Assembly (NCBI RefSeq): GCF_012184425.1
Contig: NZ_VTOW01000001.1
Coordinates: 1,488,001 to 1,552,000 of the forward strand
Reading direction: 5' to 3'
DNA from: Candidatus Manganitrophus noduliformans
Lineage (GTDB): Bacteria > Nitrospirota > Nitrospiria > SBBL01 > Manganitrophaceae
Length of the DNA stretch: 64,000 bases
Both the position numbers and the translations under genes were made by a program. The notes under the pieces are model-generated. The model was not told where the DNA came from. It saw nothing but the letters and a program-made list of their open reading frames with translations, and searched no databases. Positions 33,326 to 41,899 of the stretch are shown piece by piece. Within the stretch, counting starts at the first letter, position 1. Every line of letters begins with the position of its first letter.

Positions 33326-35152
33326 CTAGTTTTTCCTGATCCCCGGCCCCTGACCCCCGGCCCCTGCTTTCGAAGAAAGCCCCAGCCGTTCCAGCGTTCC
33401 CTGTTTGAGAAAGAGCCGATCGAAAATAAAAAGGTGAATCGCGATCGGAATGGAGGCGAGCGCCGGAATGAGCGCTCTCACCACGAAGCGAACGATAAAG
33501 CTCGCCGGACCTCGAAGAAATCGGAAGACATGAAACACCCGGCTCACGATCGGGATGAATCCGATGGCCAAAATGGCGCCCGAGAGAAGGAGGCCTCCAA
33601 TGGTCACCTGCCGGGCGAGCTGCGCCAGAATGGTCGGCCCCAACACCTTCCAGAGCCAGAAGAGAAGGCCGACCAGAGCAATCCCCGTGACGGCGGCGGC
33701 CGGTTTGCTCAGCCTGAATATTTTCAGCACCCGCTCCCCTCCGACCTTGATCTGTTGGAGAAAGGCCGGCGTCGGCTTGGCCATCAGCGGCGCGATCTCT
33801 AAGAAACGGCAGAGGGGAGGAGCGATCGGGGCCGGCCCGGAGAGAAGCTCCTTAAAGGCCTTGCATTTCGGAATCTCCTGCTCGCTCATCTTATAACCGT
33901 CGTACATCAGCGCGTAAGCCTCCACGTCGCTGAACGAGTCGAGGTCGGTCCGGATTCGGGAGAGAAGATCCTGCACCTCGCAGGCGACGCCGAAGCTTTC
34001 CGAGGAGAGCTCGGGCTGCCGCTCTTTTTTGTCGGCCTCGGCCGGTTTCCCGTCGGGGCCGATCCATGACACCGCCCGCCCCGAGAGTCCCCTCAAGAGG
34101 TGCATGAAGGCGACCGGCGCATCTTTGTGCTGGATCAGGCGGAAGAGCTCTTCCTCCCGGACCCGGTCCATCAAGATGCTGTTCGCCCGGCCGAGCACCC
34201 CGGGGATCGACGTCGTCGGCTGGTCCTCATCGCGCATCTGTCCCGAGGAGTCGCTCACGACGAACCGGGTGCAACCCATATCGAGCAGCCCCCCGACCCC
34301 TTGATTGTCGTGCACCCCGCCGTCGACGAGCTGAACCCGAATGTCGTCCGGGTAGAGGCCGCTGACGGCGAGGGGTGGAAAGAGTCCCGGAACGCAGGCC
34401 GAGGCGGCGACCGCCAGGCCAAGCTCGATGTTTTGCTGCTTTTCGGTGATCGCGTCGTAGGAGGGGGGGCGGCGCAGCCGGAGGTTCTTGTCGATCTCCC
34501 GGGCGATGATCCCTTCCCGCGGCGGCTCTCCCATCCGGATCGCCTCGAACCGCCAGTTGTGGCCGGTGTTCAGCGAGGTCGCATTGAGAAGGAGAATCGG
34601 CACCTTCGCCCGGCGGCCGCCGTTGTCGTCCAGGGGGTTGAAGTCGGGCTTCCCCTCCTTCGGCTGAATTTTTAACTCCCGCATCTCGATTGGCCGGGTG
34701 CGGTTCGGATCGAATACGGGGCGGTAGAAGTGCTCGTCATAGAGCTCGCCGATCCGGTCGCTCCGGGAGTAGTTCGCAAGGGCCATCCGGAGCGTCTTGA
34801 AGGGGTTGAGAAAGGTCCGCATCCGGAGATTTTTCTGAACGCCGCGCAGGAAGTCCTGCTCGATCCGTTCGATGATGGCGGCATAGTCCTGGTCGGTCAC
34901 CTCTTCGTCGGATTTCGCTTCAAGGAGCCGCTTCACGTGAAGGTAGTAGAGGGCCCCGACGATCGAGCCGCCCGATACGGTCGAGATCACCTCCACATGC
35001 CGGAGCAGGCCGAGCCGCGCCATCTGTGCGAGCACCCCGATGTGAAAGAAGGAGGCGCGAAAGCCCCCTCCCGATAAGGCGAGTCCCAGCCGATCCTGCC
35101 TCTGCGTGCTCTCCCCCTTCGGGGTATCTTTCTCTTCTTTCTTTTCCATCAC
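33326..35152 (-). CDS. Patatin-like phospholipase with C-terminal membrane segments
   Basis: The 608-residue protein begins with the patatin oxyanion and nucleophile blocks: LALSGGGFRASFFHIGVL and STVSGGSIVGALYYL (catalytic Ser in SGGS, about residue 62). The Asp of the dyad lies in VQLVDGGVHDNQGVGGLL (about 283). Between them is a family-typical insertion. The C-terminal quarter has three or four hydrophobic helices (about 475-600), suggesting inner-membrane attachment. It ends in a Gly-rich tail. It is likely a lipid acyl hydrolase with unknown substrate. It is divergent from the DUF5916 gene, and GGAGGTGCGGTG precedes the start. Confidence 0.85.
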   Translation of the reverse strand: MMEKKEEKDTPKGESTQRQDRLGLALSGGGFRASFFHIGVLAQMARLGLLRHVEVISTVSGGSIVGALYYLHVKRLLEAKSDEEVTDQDYAAIIERIEQDFLRGVQKNLRMRTFLNPFKTLRMALANYSRSDRIGELYDEHFYRPVFDPNRTRPIEMRELKIQPKEGKPDFNPLDDNGGRRAKVPILLLNATSLNTGHNWRFEAIRMGEPPREGIIAREIDKNLRLRRPPSYDAITEKQQNIELGLAVAASACVPGLFPPLAVSGLYPDDIRVQLVDGGVHDNQGVGGLLDMGCTRFVVSDSSGQMRDEDQPTTSIPGVLGRANSILMDRVREEELFRLIQHKDAPVAFMHLLRGLSGRAVSWIGPDGKPAEADKKERQPELSSESFGVACEVQDLLSRIRTDLDSFSDVEAYALMYDGYKMSEQEIPKCKAFKELLSGPAPIAPPLCRFLEIAPLMAKPTPAFLQQIKVGGERVLKIFRLSKPAAAVTGIALVGLLFWLWKVLGPTILAQLARQVTIGGLLLSGAILAIGFIPIVSRVFHVFRFLRGPASFIVRFVVRALIPALASIPIAIHLFIFDRLFLKQGTLERLGLSSKAGAGGQGPGIRKN

Positions 35153-35264
35153 CGCACCTCCCTCCGCTCCCGATCTTCTTAAGGAGAATCCATTTCCCGC
35201 ACCGATGATGTATCACAAATCGCTCCATTTGCTCCAGATCTTTTTTTACAAAAGAGGATTTGGT

Positions 35265-35293
35265 TTGACAACGATCCTTCCTCCGCATATCTT
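35265..35293 (+). promoter_or_regulatory. Promoter of the DUF5916 gene
   Basis: TTGACA (35265-35270), a 17-base spacer and TATCTT (35288-35293) match a sigma70 promoter. The predicted transcript start near 35300 favours the start codon at 35335 over an upstream one at 35302. Confidence 0.7.
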
Positions 35294-35334
35294 TTAAAAG
35301 CGTGATTGATTTCGATCGGCCGGTTTGGAGCTGC

Positions 35335-37482
35335 ATGCCGCAAAGACCACATCGATTTTATCGGCTCTTCTTCCTGATCCTGGCGCTCCTGATCGCAAGG
35401 GCCGCCGCGGGACAGGAGCTTCCCAAAATCGCTTTGACCGCCATCCCATTGAGGGAAGAGACGATCACGGTCGACGGCGCGCTCGACGAGCCGGTCTGGC
35501 GGTCGGCGGAGGAGGCGACCGGGTTCATCGCATCGGAGCCGGTCGACGGTCTTCCGGCCACTGCAGAGTCGTTCGTCCGGGTCGCCTACGATCAGAACAA
35601 CCTCTACATCGGGGCCGACCTCCACGATCCCGATCCTCTCCTGGTCTATGCCGATGAGCGGCGGCGCGACGCCCTCTTCGACCGGAGCGACGCCTTCTCC
35701 GTCCTGATCGATCCCTATCACGACCACCAGACCGCGTTTCTCTTCGAGACGAATCCTCTCTCGGCCCTCTCGGACGCCCTCGTCAGCCAGCAGGGGGAGC
35801 GGATCGATCGGGATTGGGACGGCCTCTGGGAGGCGGCGGCGCGGCGGACCGAGACCGGCTGGTCGGTCGAATTCCGGATTCCCTTCTCGACGATCCGCTT
35901 CGAATCGGGCGCCTCCCAGATCTGGGGGCTTCAATTCCGACGGCGCGTTCCCCATCTGAAAGAAACCTCCTTCTGGAGCCGGGTGAGCCGCGAGCATCCC
36001 GACTTCGAAATCGCCCTCGCGGGACACCTCACCGGGATTGAGGCGTTTCATCAGGAGCGCCGCCTCTGGATCAAGCCGTACGGGCGGGGATCGTACGAGA
36101 TCAACCGGACCGAGTTAAACGACGATCGGCACATCGACACCGACGCCGGCGGCGATTTCCGCTATAAGTTTCGGACCAACCTCACCCTCGATTTGACCTA
36201 CCGGACCGACTTCGCCGAAACGGAGGCCGACCTCTTCCAGACCAACCTCACCCGTTTCCCTCTCTTCTTTCCGGAGAAGCGGGAGTTTTTCTTGGAAGGG
36301 AAAAACTTCTACGACTTCGGCCTCTCGGGCCGCGTCCAGCCGTTCTTCAGCCGGCGGATCGGGTTAGCGCGGGGTCAAATCGTCCCGATCCTCGGCGGCG
36401 GGAAGCTGACCGGGAAGGTCGGGCCGTATGGGATCGGGTCGCTTTATATGCAAACGGAGGCCGACGAGGCGGTCGGTCTTCCGGCCGAGCGGTTCGGCGT
36501 GGTCCGGTTCTCGCGCGATCTCGGCGTGCGATCGAACGTCGGGCTGATTGCGACCGACCGGGCCGAGCGAACCCACTCGGGGAGCCAAACGCTCGGCTTC
36601 GATACGACCCTCGCTCCGAACGAACGGCTGAGCCTCGACGGCTTCTGGGCCCGCTCCGGCGGGGCCGATCGAGAGGCGCCGGGCCAGGTGCACTACCAGA
36701 ATTTCATCTGGCGCGATCCCTTCTGGCGGATCAATGTCAGCCACCTCCGCGTCGATGAGGCGTTTGATCCGGCGCTCGGGTTCGTCCAGCAGACCGACCT
36801 CGACGAGAGCTTCGGTTACGTCGATATCCGCCCGCGCCCCGCCTCCGGCCCGATCCGTGAGATCGGCCTGAAGACGGAGATGACCTATCAGATGGAGACC
36901 GACGGCGACTTCCTCTACAAGAGCAACTACAATCGGGTGCAGGCCGACTTCTGGTCGGGCGATTTCCTCCTGATCAGCGTCGATCCGCAGCGGGAGCGGC
37001 TGCCGGAAGATTTCGAGATCCGCCCCGGCATCGTCATCCCGGCGGGGACCTATCACTACACCCACACCAATATTTACTTCAACACAGACGTGCGCCGGCC
37101 CGTCTCCGGAATTGTCAGCCTGCTCTGGGGCGGGTTTTACGATGGAAGCCGGACCTCCCTTCTCCTCGACCTGACCGCCGCCCCCGGCGCCGGGTTGAAG
37201 CTCGGGGCCGGATGGCAGATCAACTGGGTCGATCTGCCCCAGGGGGAGTTCACCACCCAGATCATCAACGGCGATTTTTCCTGGTCTCTGACGAACTGGA
37301 TGCTGCTTCAAGGGCTGGTCCAGTGGGACAGGGAGGCGCGTCTGCTCGCCGCGAACGTCCGCTTCTCCTGGGAATACCGGGAGGGGAGCCGGCTTTATCT
37401 GATCGTCAATCCCTCGCACCAGGGGGATGAGAATGCGTTGCTGGTGCTGACGAAGCTCACCTGGCTCTGGCAGCCGCTTTAA
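35335..37482 (+). CDS. DUF5916/CBM9-like outer-membrane beta-barrel protein
   Basis: The product (715 residues from ATG 35335, GGAG four bases upstream) has a signal peptide (FYRLFFLILALLIARAAAG). An N-terminal carbohydrate-binding-like CBM9/DOMON domain (about 35-215) follows, with ITVDGALDEPVWRSAEEATG, YDQNNLYIGADLHDPDP and GWSVEFRIPFSTIRF. The rest (about 240-715) is DUF5916: LTLDLTYRTDFAETEADLFQ and FPLFFPEKREFFLEGKNFYD, then alternating strands expected for an outer-membrane barrel ending in W-L-W-Q-P-L. Role unknown; probably surface uptake or adhesion. Monocistronic. Confidence 0.85.
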   Translation: MPQRPHRFYRLFFLILALLIARAAAGQELPKIALTAIPLREETITVDGALDEPVWRSAEEATGFIASEPVDGLPATAESFVRVAYDQNNLYIGADLHDPDPLLVYADERRRDALFDRSDAFSVLIDPYHDHQTAFLFETNPLSALSDALVSQQGERIDRDWDGLWEAAARRTETGWSVEFRIPFSTIRFESGASQIWGLQFRRRVPHLKETSFWSRVSREHPDFEIALAGHLTGIEAFHQERRLWIKPYGRGSYEINRTELNDDRHIDTDAGGDFRYKFRTNLTLDLTYRTDFAETEADLFQTNLTRFPLFFPEKREFFLEGKNFYDFGLSGRVQPFFSRRIGLARGQIVPILGGGKLTGKVGPYGIGSLYMQTEADEAVGLPAERFGVVRFSRDLGVRSNVGLIATDRAERTHSGSQTLGFDTTLAPNERLSLDGFWARSGGADREAPGQVHYQNFIWRDPFWRINVSHLRVDEAFDPALGFVQQTDLDESFGYVDIRPRPASGPIREIGLKTEMTYQMETDGDFLYKSNYNRVQADFWSGDFLLISVDPQRERLPEDFEIRPGIVIPAGTYHYTHTNIYFNTDVRRPVSGIVSLLWGGFYDGSRTSLLLDLTAAPGAGLKLGAGWQINWVDLPQGEFTTQIINGDFSWSLTNWMLLQGLVQWDREARLLAANVRFSWEYREGSRLYLIVNPSHQGDENALLVLTKLTWLWQPL

Positions 37483-37568
37483 CATAAACAGAAGTTATTC
37501 TCCGATTGCATTGGAATGTAGTGACAGGTTAATCTCTCCTCTATCCGAATTCTTTAGGAGGATCGAAG

Positions 37569-38462
37569 ATGACGACATCTGCATTTCAAATCGGTTTCGT
37601 CGGCGTGGGCCGGATGGGGGCCAATATGGCGCGCCGGTTGAAGGACAAAGGATACCGGCTGACCGCCGTCTACGACATCGATCGGGCGAGGTCGGCCTCC
37701 CTGGCGAAGGAGCTGGGGTGTTCACCGGCTTCGACCCCGGCGGAGGTGGCGAAGGGGTCGAATACGGTCATGACCGTTGTGACCGACGATGCGGCGATGC
37801 GCGTCCTTTTTTCGGAGTCGGACCCGGCCGGCCTTCTTCCATTCGGCGACGGCCGCCTTTTCATCAATTGCGCCACCCTCTCCCCGGAGGTCCATGTTGA
37901 GATCGAAGAGCGCGCCAAAAAGCAGGGGGCGCAGACGCTGGAGGCCTGCATGGCGAGCAGCATTCCCCAGGCGCGGGAGGGGACCCTTTATCTGATGTGC
38001 GGGGGGGAGCGGGCGGTTTTCGATCGGGCGAAGCCGCTGCTCGAAGATCTCGGCCGGTCGATCCGCTACATCGGGAAGGCGGGAGAGGCGGCCAAGGTCA
38101 AAGCGCTGGTCAACATGGTGATGAACATCAACACCGCCGCCCTGGCCGAGGGGTTGGGGCTCGGCGCGGCGCTGGGGCTCGATCTGACCCTGCTGCGGGA
38201 GGTCTTCTCGCAGACCGGCGCCGCCTCCCGGGTGTTGGAGACCGACGGCACCGACATGCAGAACCGGGAACATGACTGTTATTTTTCCGCCGCGCACGCG
38301 GCGAAAGATTCGGGGATCGCGCTGACGCTTGCGGAAGCGCAAGGCATCGACCTCCCGCTGGCCAAGGCGACCTATGCGCAGTACCGCCGCCTCATCGACA
38401 TTGGAAAAGGGGAGTTGGACAAATCGGCGGTGGCGGAGCTGACCTTTCCGGGGCGAGGTTGA
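37569..38462 (+). CDS. 3-hydroxyisobutyrate dehydrogenase family NAD(P)-dependent oxidoreductase
   Basis: The 297-residue enzyme has an N-terminal Rossmann motif GFVGVGRMGANMARRLKDKG, the substrate-binding block FINCATLSPEVHVEIE-like (strand preceding LEACMASSIPQAREGTLYLM), and the catalytic Lys in GEAAKVKALVNMVMNINTAA (about 175-190). TAGGAGG lies seven bases before the ATG. Relatives reduce or oxidise beta-hydroxy acids or succinic semialdehyde. The N at the usual KxxxN position is present. The precise substrate is unknown. It is monocistronic, downstream of the DUF5916 gene. Confidence 0.88.
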   Translation: MTTSAFQIGFVGVGRMGANMARRLKDKGYRLTAVYDIDRARSASLAKELGCSPASTPAEVAKGSNTVMTVVTDDAAMRVLFSESDPAGLLPFGDGRLFINCATLSPEVHVEIEERAKKQGAQTLEACMASSIPQAREGTLYLMCGGERAVFDRAKPLLEDLGRSIRYIGKAGEAAKVKALVNMVMNINTAALAEGLGLGAALGLDLTLLREVFSQTGAASRVLETDGTDMQNREHDCYFSAAHAAKDSGIALTLAEAQGIDLPLAKATYAQYRRLIDIGKGELDKSAVAELTFPGRG

Positions 38463-38770
38463 TCTTGTCCCGGCAAACAGAATCTTTCGGTTTCCTCCTC
38501 CGCTTTTAGCTGGATCTTTTCTTTAATAATAATTGCCCCCAATTATGTATGTTTCCGTACGAACGATTGTTGTTACTAGTGATATTTATTCATTTTAAAG
38601 CAAAAACAATAGCTTGTATGAATAATTCTAAAAAAATATGGCATACTTGAGACTGGCGTGTGATTCAGTTGACTCTTTCAGTCGAGAGGGATACGGCGAT
38701 CCGGAAGGGTGGAAGAGCGATCAAGCATTTATGCGTGATGAGTTATGTAAGACAGTAGAAGACCCCCTAC
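38463..38770. other. 308-base intergenic region, AT-rich
   Basis: It is AT-rich in its middle (38515-38645) and has no ORF or tRNA. TTGACT at about 38669 could be a -35 element for the sensor gene, but no good -10 follows. Nothing else is seen. Confidence 0.4.
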
Positions 38771-41527
38771 ATGAGATTTACCGCCGCATTAAATATATTA
38801 TCTAAAGAGTCATTCGACGATCTCGCCCGTCTGGCCGCGCATTTCTGCGAGATGCCGGTTGCGCTGATCCACTTCATCAAGGACAAGCGACATGCCGTCA
38901 AATCGGTGGTCGGTTTGGAATCACAAGTCGAATTGTCCGATCTGCCCTTTTTCTCGCACGCCGTTTTACAGCGGGACGTTTTTGTCGTACCGGACGCGTT
39001 GGATGATGAGCGATTTTCCCATCATCCGCTCGTGACCTCCGGTCCTCGGATTCGTTTCTATGCCGGGGCGCCGCTGATCAGCGCCGAGAGCGAAGTGGTC
39101 GGAACGCTCTCCGTGATGAACCCCTCTCCGAAAGTGCTCACTCCGTACCAAATCGAGTCGCTTCGAATGCTTGCGCAGCAGGTTGTTCGGCGCGTTGATC
39201 TGTGGGGCGATCTTGTCGAATTGAAACGGAGCGTTCACGAGCACAGAATTTTAGAGGAGCATCTCGCTGCGGAACATGCCGTCGCGCACGTTCTCGCTCA
39301 CGCCGAAACGCTCTCCGCCGCGCTTCCAGACGTCCTTCGCGTCATTTGTGAAAGCCTCGGATGGAAGATGGGGATATTCTGGCAGGTGAACGATCAGGTG
39401 AATGTGCTCACGTGCGCTGAGATCTGGCGGACTCCTTCGACATCTATTTCCGAATCTGAAAGGATGAATCGGGAAAGTATCTTATGGCCCGGCGAAGGGC
39501 TTCCGGGTCGCGTCTGGACCCGCGGGGAGGTCGATTGGGTCTGTGATATGGCGGATGAGGAGCTTTTCGAACGCGCTTCCATTTCGGTAAAAGAGGGGCT
39601 GCATGGGGCGTTCGCGTTTCCCATCCGGGGCGATCACCAGGTGCTTGGGGTGATGGAGTTCTTCAGCCGCAACAGGGAGGAGCCCGATGACAGTCTGCTT
39701 GAAATGATGACAAAGGTGGGGAGGCAGATCGGCCAATTCATTGAGCGAAAGCGAGCGGAAGAGAGCGTGATCCGATCGGCGGCGATTGTCGAATCGTCCG
39801 ACGATGTCATCATCGGGCAGACGTTGGATGGAATCATCACCAGTTGGAATAGCGGCGCTCAAAAACTCTTTGGTTGTCCCGCCGAGGAGATGCTCGGCAA
39901 ACCGATCTGGATTCTCTTTCCGCGCGATCGCCTCGGCGCGTTTTCGGACGTTCTCGAGAAAATGAAGCGAGGGGAACGAGTCGATCGGTATGAAACCGTC
40001 CATGTCAGAGCAAACGGCGAGCGCGTCGATCTTTCGGTGACGCTTTCTCCGATTCGGCAGAGCACGGGAAAACTCATCGGCGCCTCTTCCGTCATGCGGG
40101 TGATCAACGATCGAAAATCGGCGGAAGAGCCGTTCGCGGAGAGCGAAGCACGGTTTAGGAGGGTGGCGGAGTCGAGCATTCTGGGATTCATCTTCTGGGA
40201 TGCGGATGGAAACATCACCGATGCCAACGATACTTTCCTCAAAATGGTAGGCTACACGCGGGAAGATCTCCTCTCGGGGGGGTTGCGGTGGCGCGACATG
40301 ACGCCGGAGGAGTATCGTCCCCTCGATGACAAAGCGCTTCAAGATCTGATCACTACGGGCGTTTGCACCCCTTACGAGAAGGAGTACATCCGAAAGGACG
40401 GCAGCCGCCTTTCGATTCTCATCGGGGAGGCTTTTTTCGAGTCTTCCAAAGACCGAGGCCTCTATGTTGTTCTCGATATCACCGATCGAAAAAAAATGGA
40501 AAAGATGCTTCGTGAAAACGAAGCGCGCCGGGAAGCGATTTTGGAGTCTTCTCTCGACTGCATTATTACCATCGATCATGAGGGGAAGATCCTGGAGTTC
40601 AACCCGGCCGCCGAGAACACATTCGGTTATCGCCGTTTCGACGTGATCGGGAAAAAACTGGCGGAGCTGATCATTCCCCCCTCTCTTCGGGAGCGACATC
40701 AGGCCGGACTGGCGCACTATCTTGTCAGCGGGGAAAGCAAGGTTTTGTATCGCCGGATCGAGATGACGGCGATGCGGGCGGACGGGAGCGAGTTCCCTGT
40801 AGAGGTCAAAGTGACCCGTACGTTTGCGGACGGGCCTCCGGTTTTTACCGGCTATCTTCGGGATATCAGCGAGCGCAAATGGACGGAGCAAGAGAGACAC
40901 CGCCTCTCATTTCAAGAGCGGATGGCACGGGCGGAGGCGGAAGAGGCCCGTCAGCACATGGGCTTCCTGGCGGAGGCCAGCACGCTTCTTGCCTCCTCGC
41001 TTGACCATGAGACCCTTCTCTGCAGTCTGGCGCGCCTTGCGGTTCCCTATCTGGCCGACGGCTGCGTAGTGGATCTCCTGGAGGAAGACCAAACCGTGCG
41101 CCGTTTGGCGGTCGCCGCCGCCGACCCCGCCGAAGAGGCGCTTGGAAGGGGGCTGTTCCGCCGCTACCCTTCCGATCTAAACGAGAATCATCCCCTGCAG
41201 CGCGTTCTACAGACCGGGAAACCGATTTTTCTGCCGGAGATTACCGATGAGATGCGGGTCTCCATCGCACGAGATGAAGATCATCTCAGAATGGCCCGGT
41301 CTCTCGGTTTGAAATCGGCGATCATCGTGCCGCTTCTCGCCGGGGAGCGCATCCTCGGCGCAATCTCTTTTTTGCTGACCGATTCAAACCGGCGCTACCG
41401 TCCGACGGATCTGGCGCTCGCCGAGGACTTGGCCCGGTGGGTCGGCGTGGCGGTGAGCAATTCCCGGCCCGGTCGGGCGGCACGGGACCGGAACGAAGCG
41501 CCCCGAGGAGGGGAAGATCAACCTTAA
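38771..41527 (+). CDS. GAF/PAS multi-sensor protein without a kinase domain
   Basis: The 918-residue protein contains sensor modules in a row: an N-terminal GAF (about 15-150, FDDLARLAAHFCEMPVALI), a second GAF (about 170-320, LGWKMGIFWQVN), three PAS/PAC units (about 325-445 SSDDVIIGQTLDGIITSWNS; 455-575 FIFWDADGNITDANDTFLKM; 585-705 SLDCIITIDHEGKILEFNP) and a final GAF (about 735-895). It ends GVAVSNSRPGRAARDRNEAP... where such proteins usually enter a HisKA domain. No H-box or ATPase motif follows in any frame to 41660. It is either a truncated histidine kinase or a scaffold acting through another protein. Confidence 0.8.
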   Translation: MRFTAALNILSKESFDDLARLAAHFCEMPVALIHFIKDKRHAVKSVVGLESQVELSDLPFFSHAVLQRDVFVVPDALDDERFSHHPLVTSGPRIRFYAGAPLISAESEVVGTLSVMNPSPKVLTPYQIESLRMLAQQVVRRVDLWGDLVELKRSVHEHRILEEHLAAEHAVAHVLAHAETLSAALPDVLRVICESLGWKMGIFWQVNDQVNVLTCAEIWRTPSTSISESERMNRESILWPGEGLPGRVWTRGEVDWVCDMADEELFERASISVKEGLHGAFAFPIRGDHQVLGVMEFFSRNREEPDDSLLEMMTKVGRQIGQFIERKRAEESVIRSAAIVESSDDVIIGQTLDGIITSWNSGAQKLFGCPAEEMLGKPIWILFPRDRLGAFSDVLEKMKRGERVDRYETVHVRANGERVDLSVTLSPIRQSTGKLIGASSVMRVINDRKSAEEPFAESEARFRRVAESSILGFIFWDADGNITDANDTFLKMVGYTREDLLSGGLRWRDMTPEEYRPLDDKALQDLITTGVCTPYEKEYIRKDGSRLSILIGEAFFESSKDRGLYVVLDITDRKKMEKMLRENEARREAILESSLDCIITIDHEGKILEFNPAAENTFGYRRFDVIGKKLAELIIPPSLRERHQAGLAHYLVSGESKVLYRRIEMTAMRADGSEFPVEVKVTRTFADGPPVFTGYLRDISERKWTEQERHRLSFQERMARAEAEEARQHMGFLAEASTLLASSLDHETLLCSLARLAVPYLADGCVVDLLEEDQTVRRLAVAAADPAEEALGRGLFRRYPSDLNENHPLQRVLQTGKPIFLPEITDEMRVSIARDEDHLRMARSLGLKSAIIVPLLAGERILGAISFLLTDSNRRYRPTDLALAEDLARWVGVAVSNSRPGRAARDRNEAPRGGEDQP

Positions 41528-41699
41528 CGCCGGCCCGAAGCGATACTCCGCTTCGCAAACCGCATTGTTCTCGACTGTCGGCTCATCTATCCGTGCCGGC
41601 CGACTTCGGTCCTTTGCCTGCTTTTCGACAAACCTCGCAAATCAGCCCATATCTAATTTGAAATAGAAAATTCCTAGACGGCAAAACCGAAATTATTTG

Positions 41700-41729
41700 T
41701 TGACACCTGCTCCGGCAGAAAGTTACACT
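41700..41729 (+). promoter_or_regulatory. Possible promoter in the 41528-41899 gap
   Basis: TTGACA (41700-41705) with TACACT (41724-41729) at an 18-base spacing lies about 170 bases before the repeat lipoprotein start. A small CGAAGCG/CGCTTCG hairpin at 41536-41555 follows the sensor gene without a T run. The rest of this 372-base gap shows nothing. Confidence 0.45.
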
Positions 41730-41899
41730 CTGAAATCTGTTTCTAACCGACTCGAAATTCCGCGAACTGATGCAAATAAGACCGTGATTTTCTTTTGGAT
41801 CGTTATGTTTCCCTTTTTTCTTTTGCCCCGAACGTTGCTCCATGCCCGGCTGGCTGTTCCTCTCGGACCGGTCCCATCATTCCGATGTCTTCAACGCAA

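Noticed and set aside
36364-37485. 373-codon open frame antisense to the DUF5916 gene
   Set aside because: Shadow frame; the sense strand encodes a signal peptide and a recognisable CBM9-like domain.
39482-40900. 472-codon open frame antisense to the GAF/PAS sensor
   Set aside because: Shadow of the sensor gene, with low-complexity Arg/His/Pro-rich translation and no domain.
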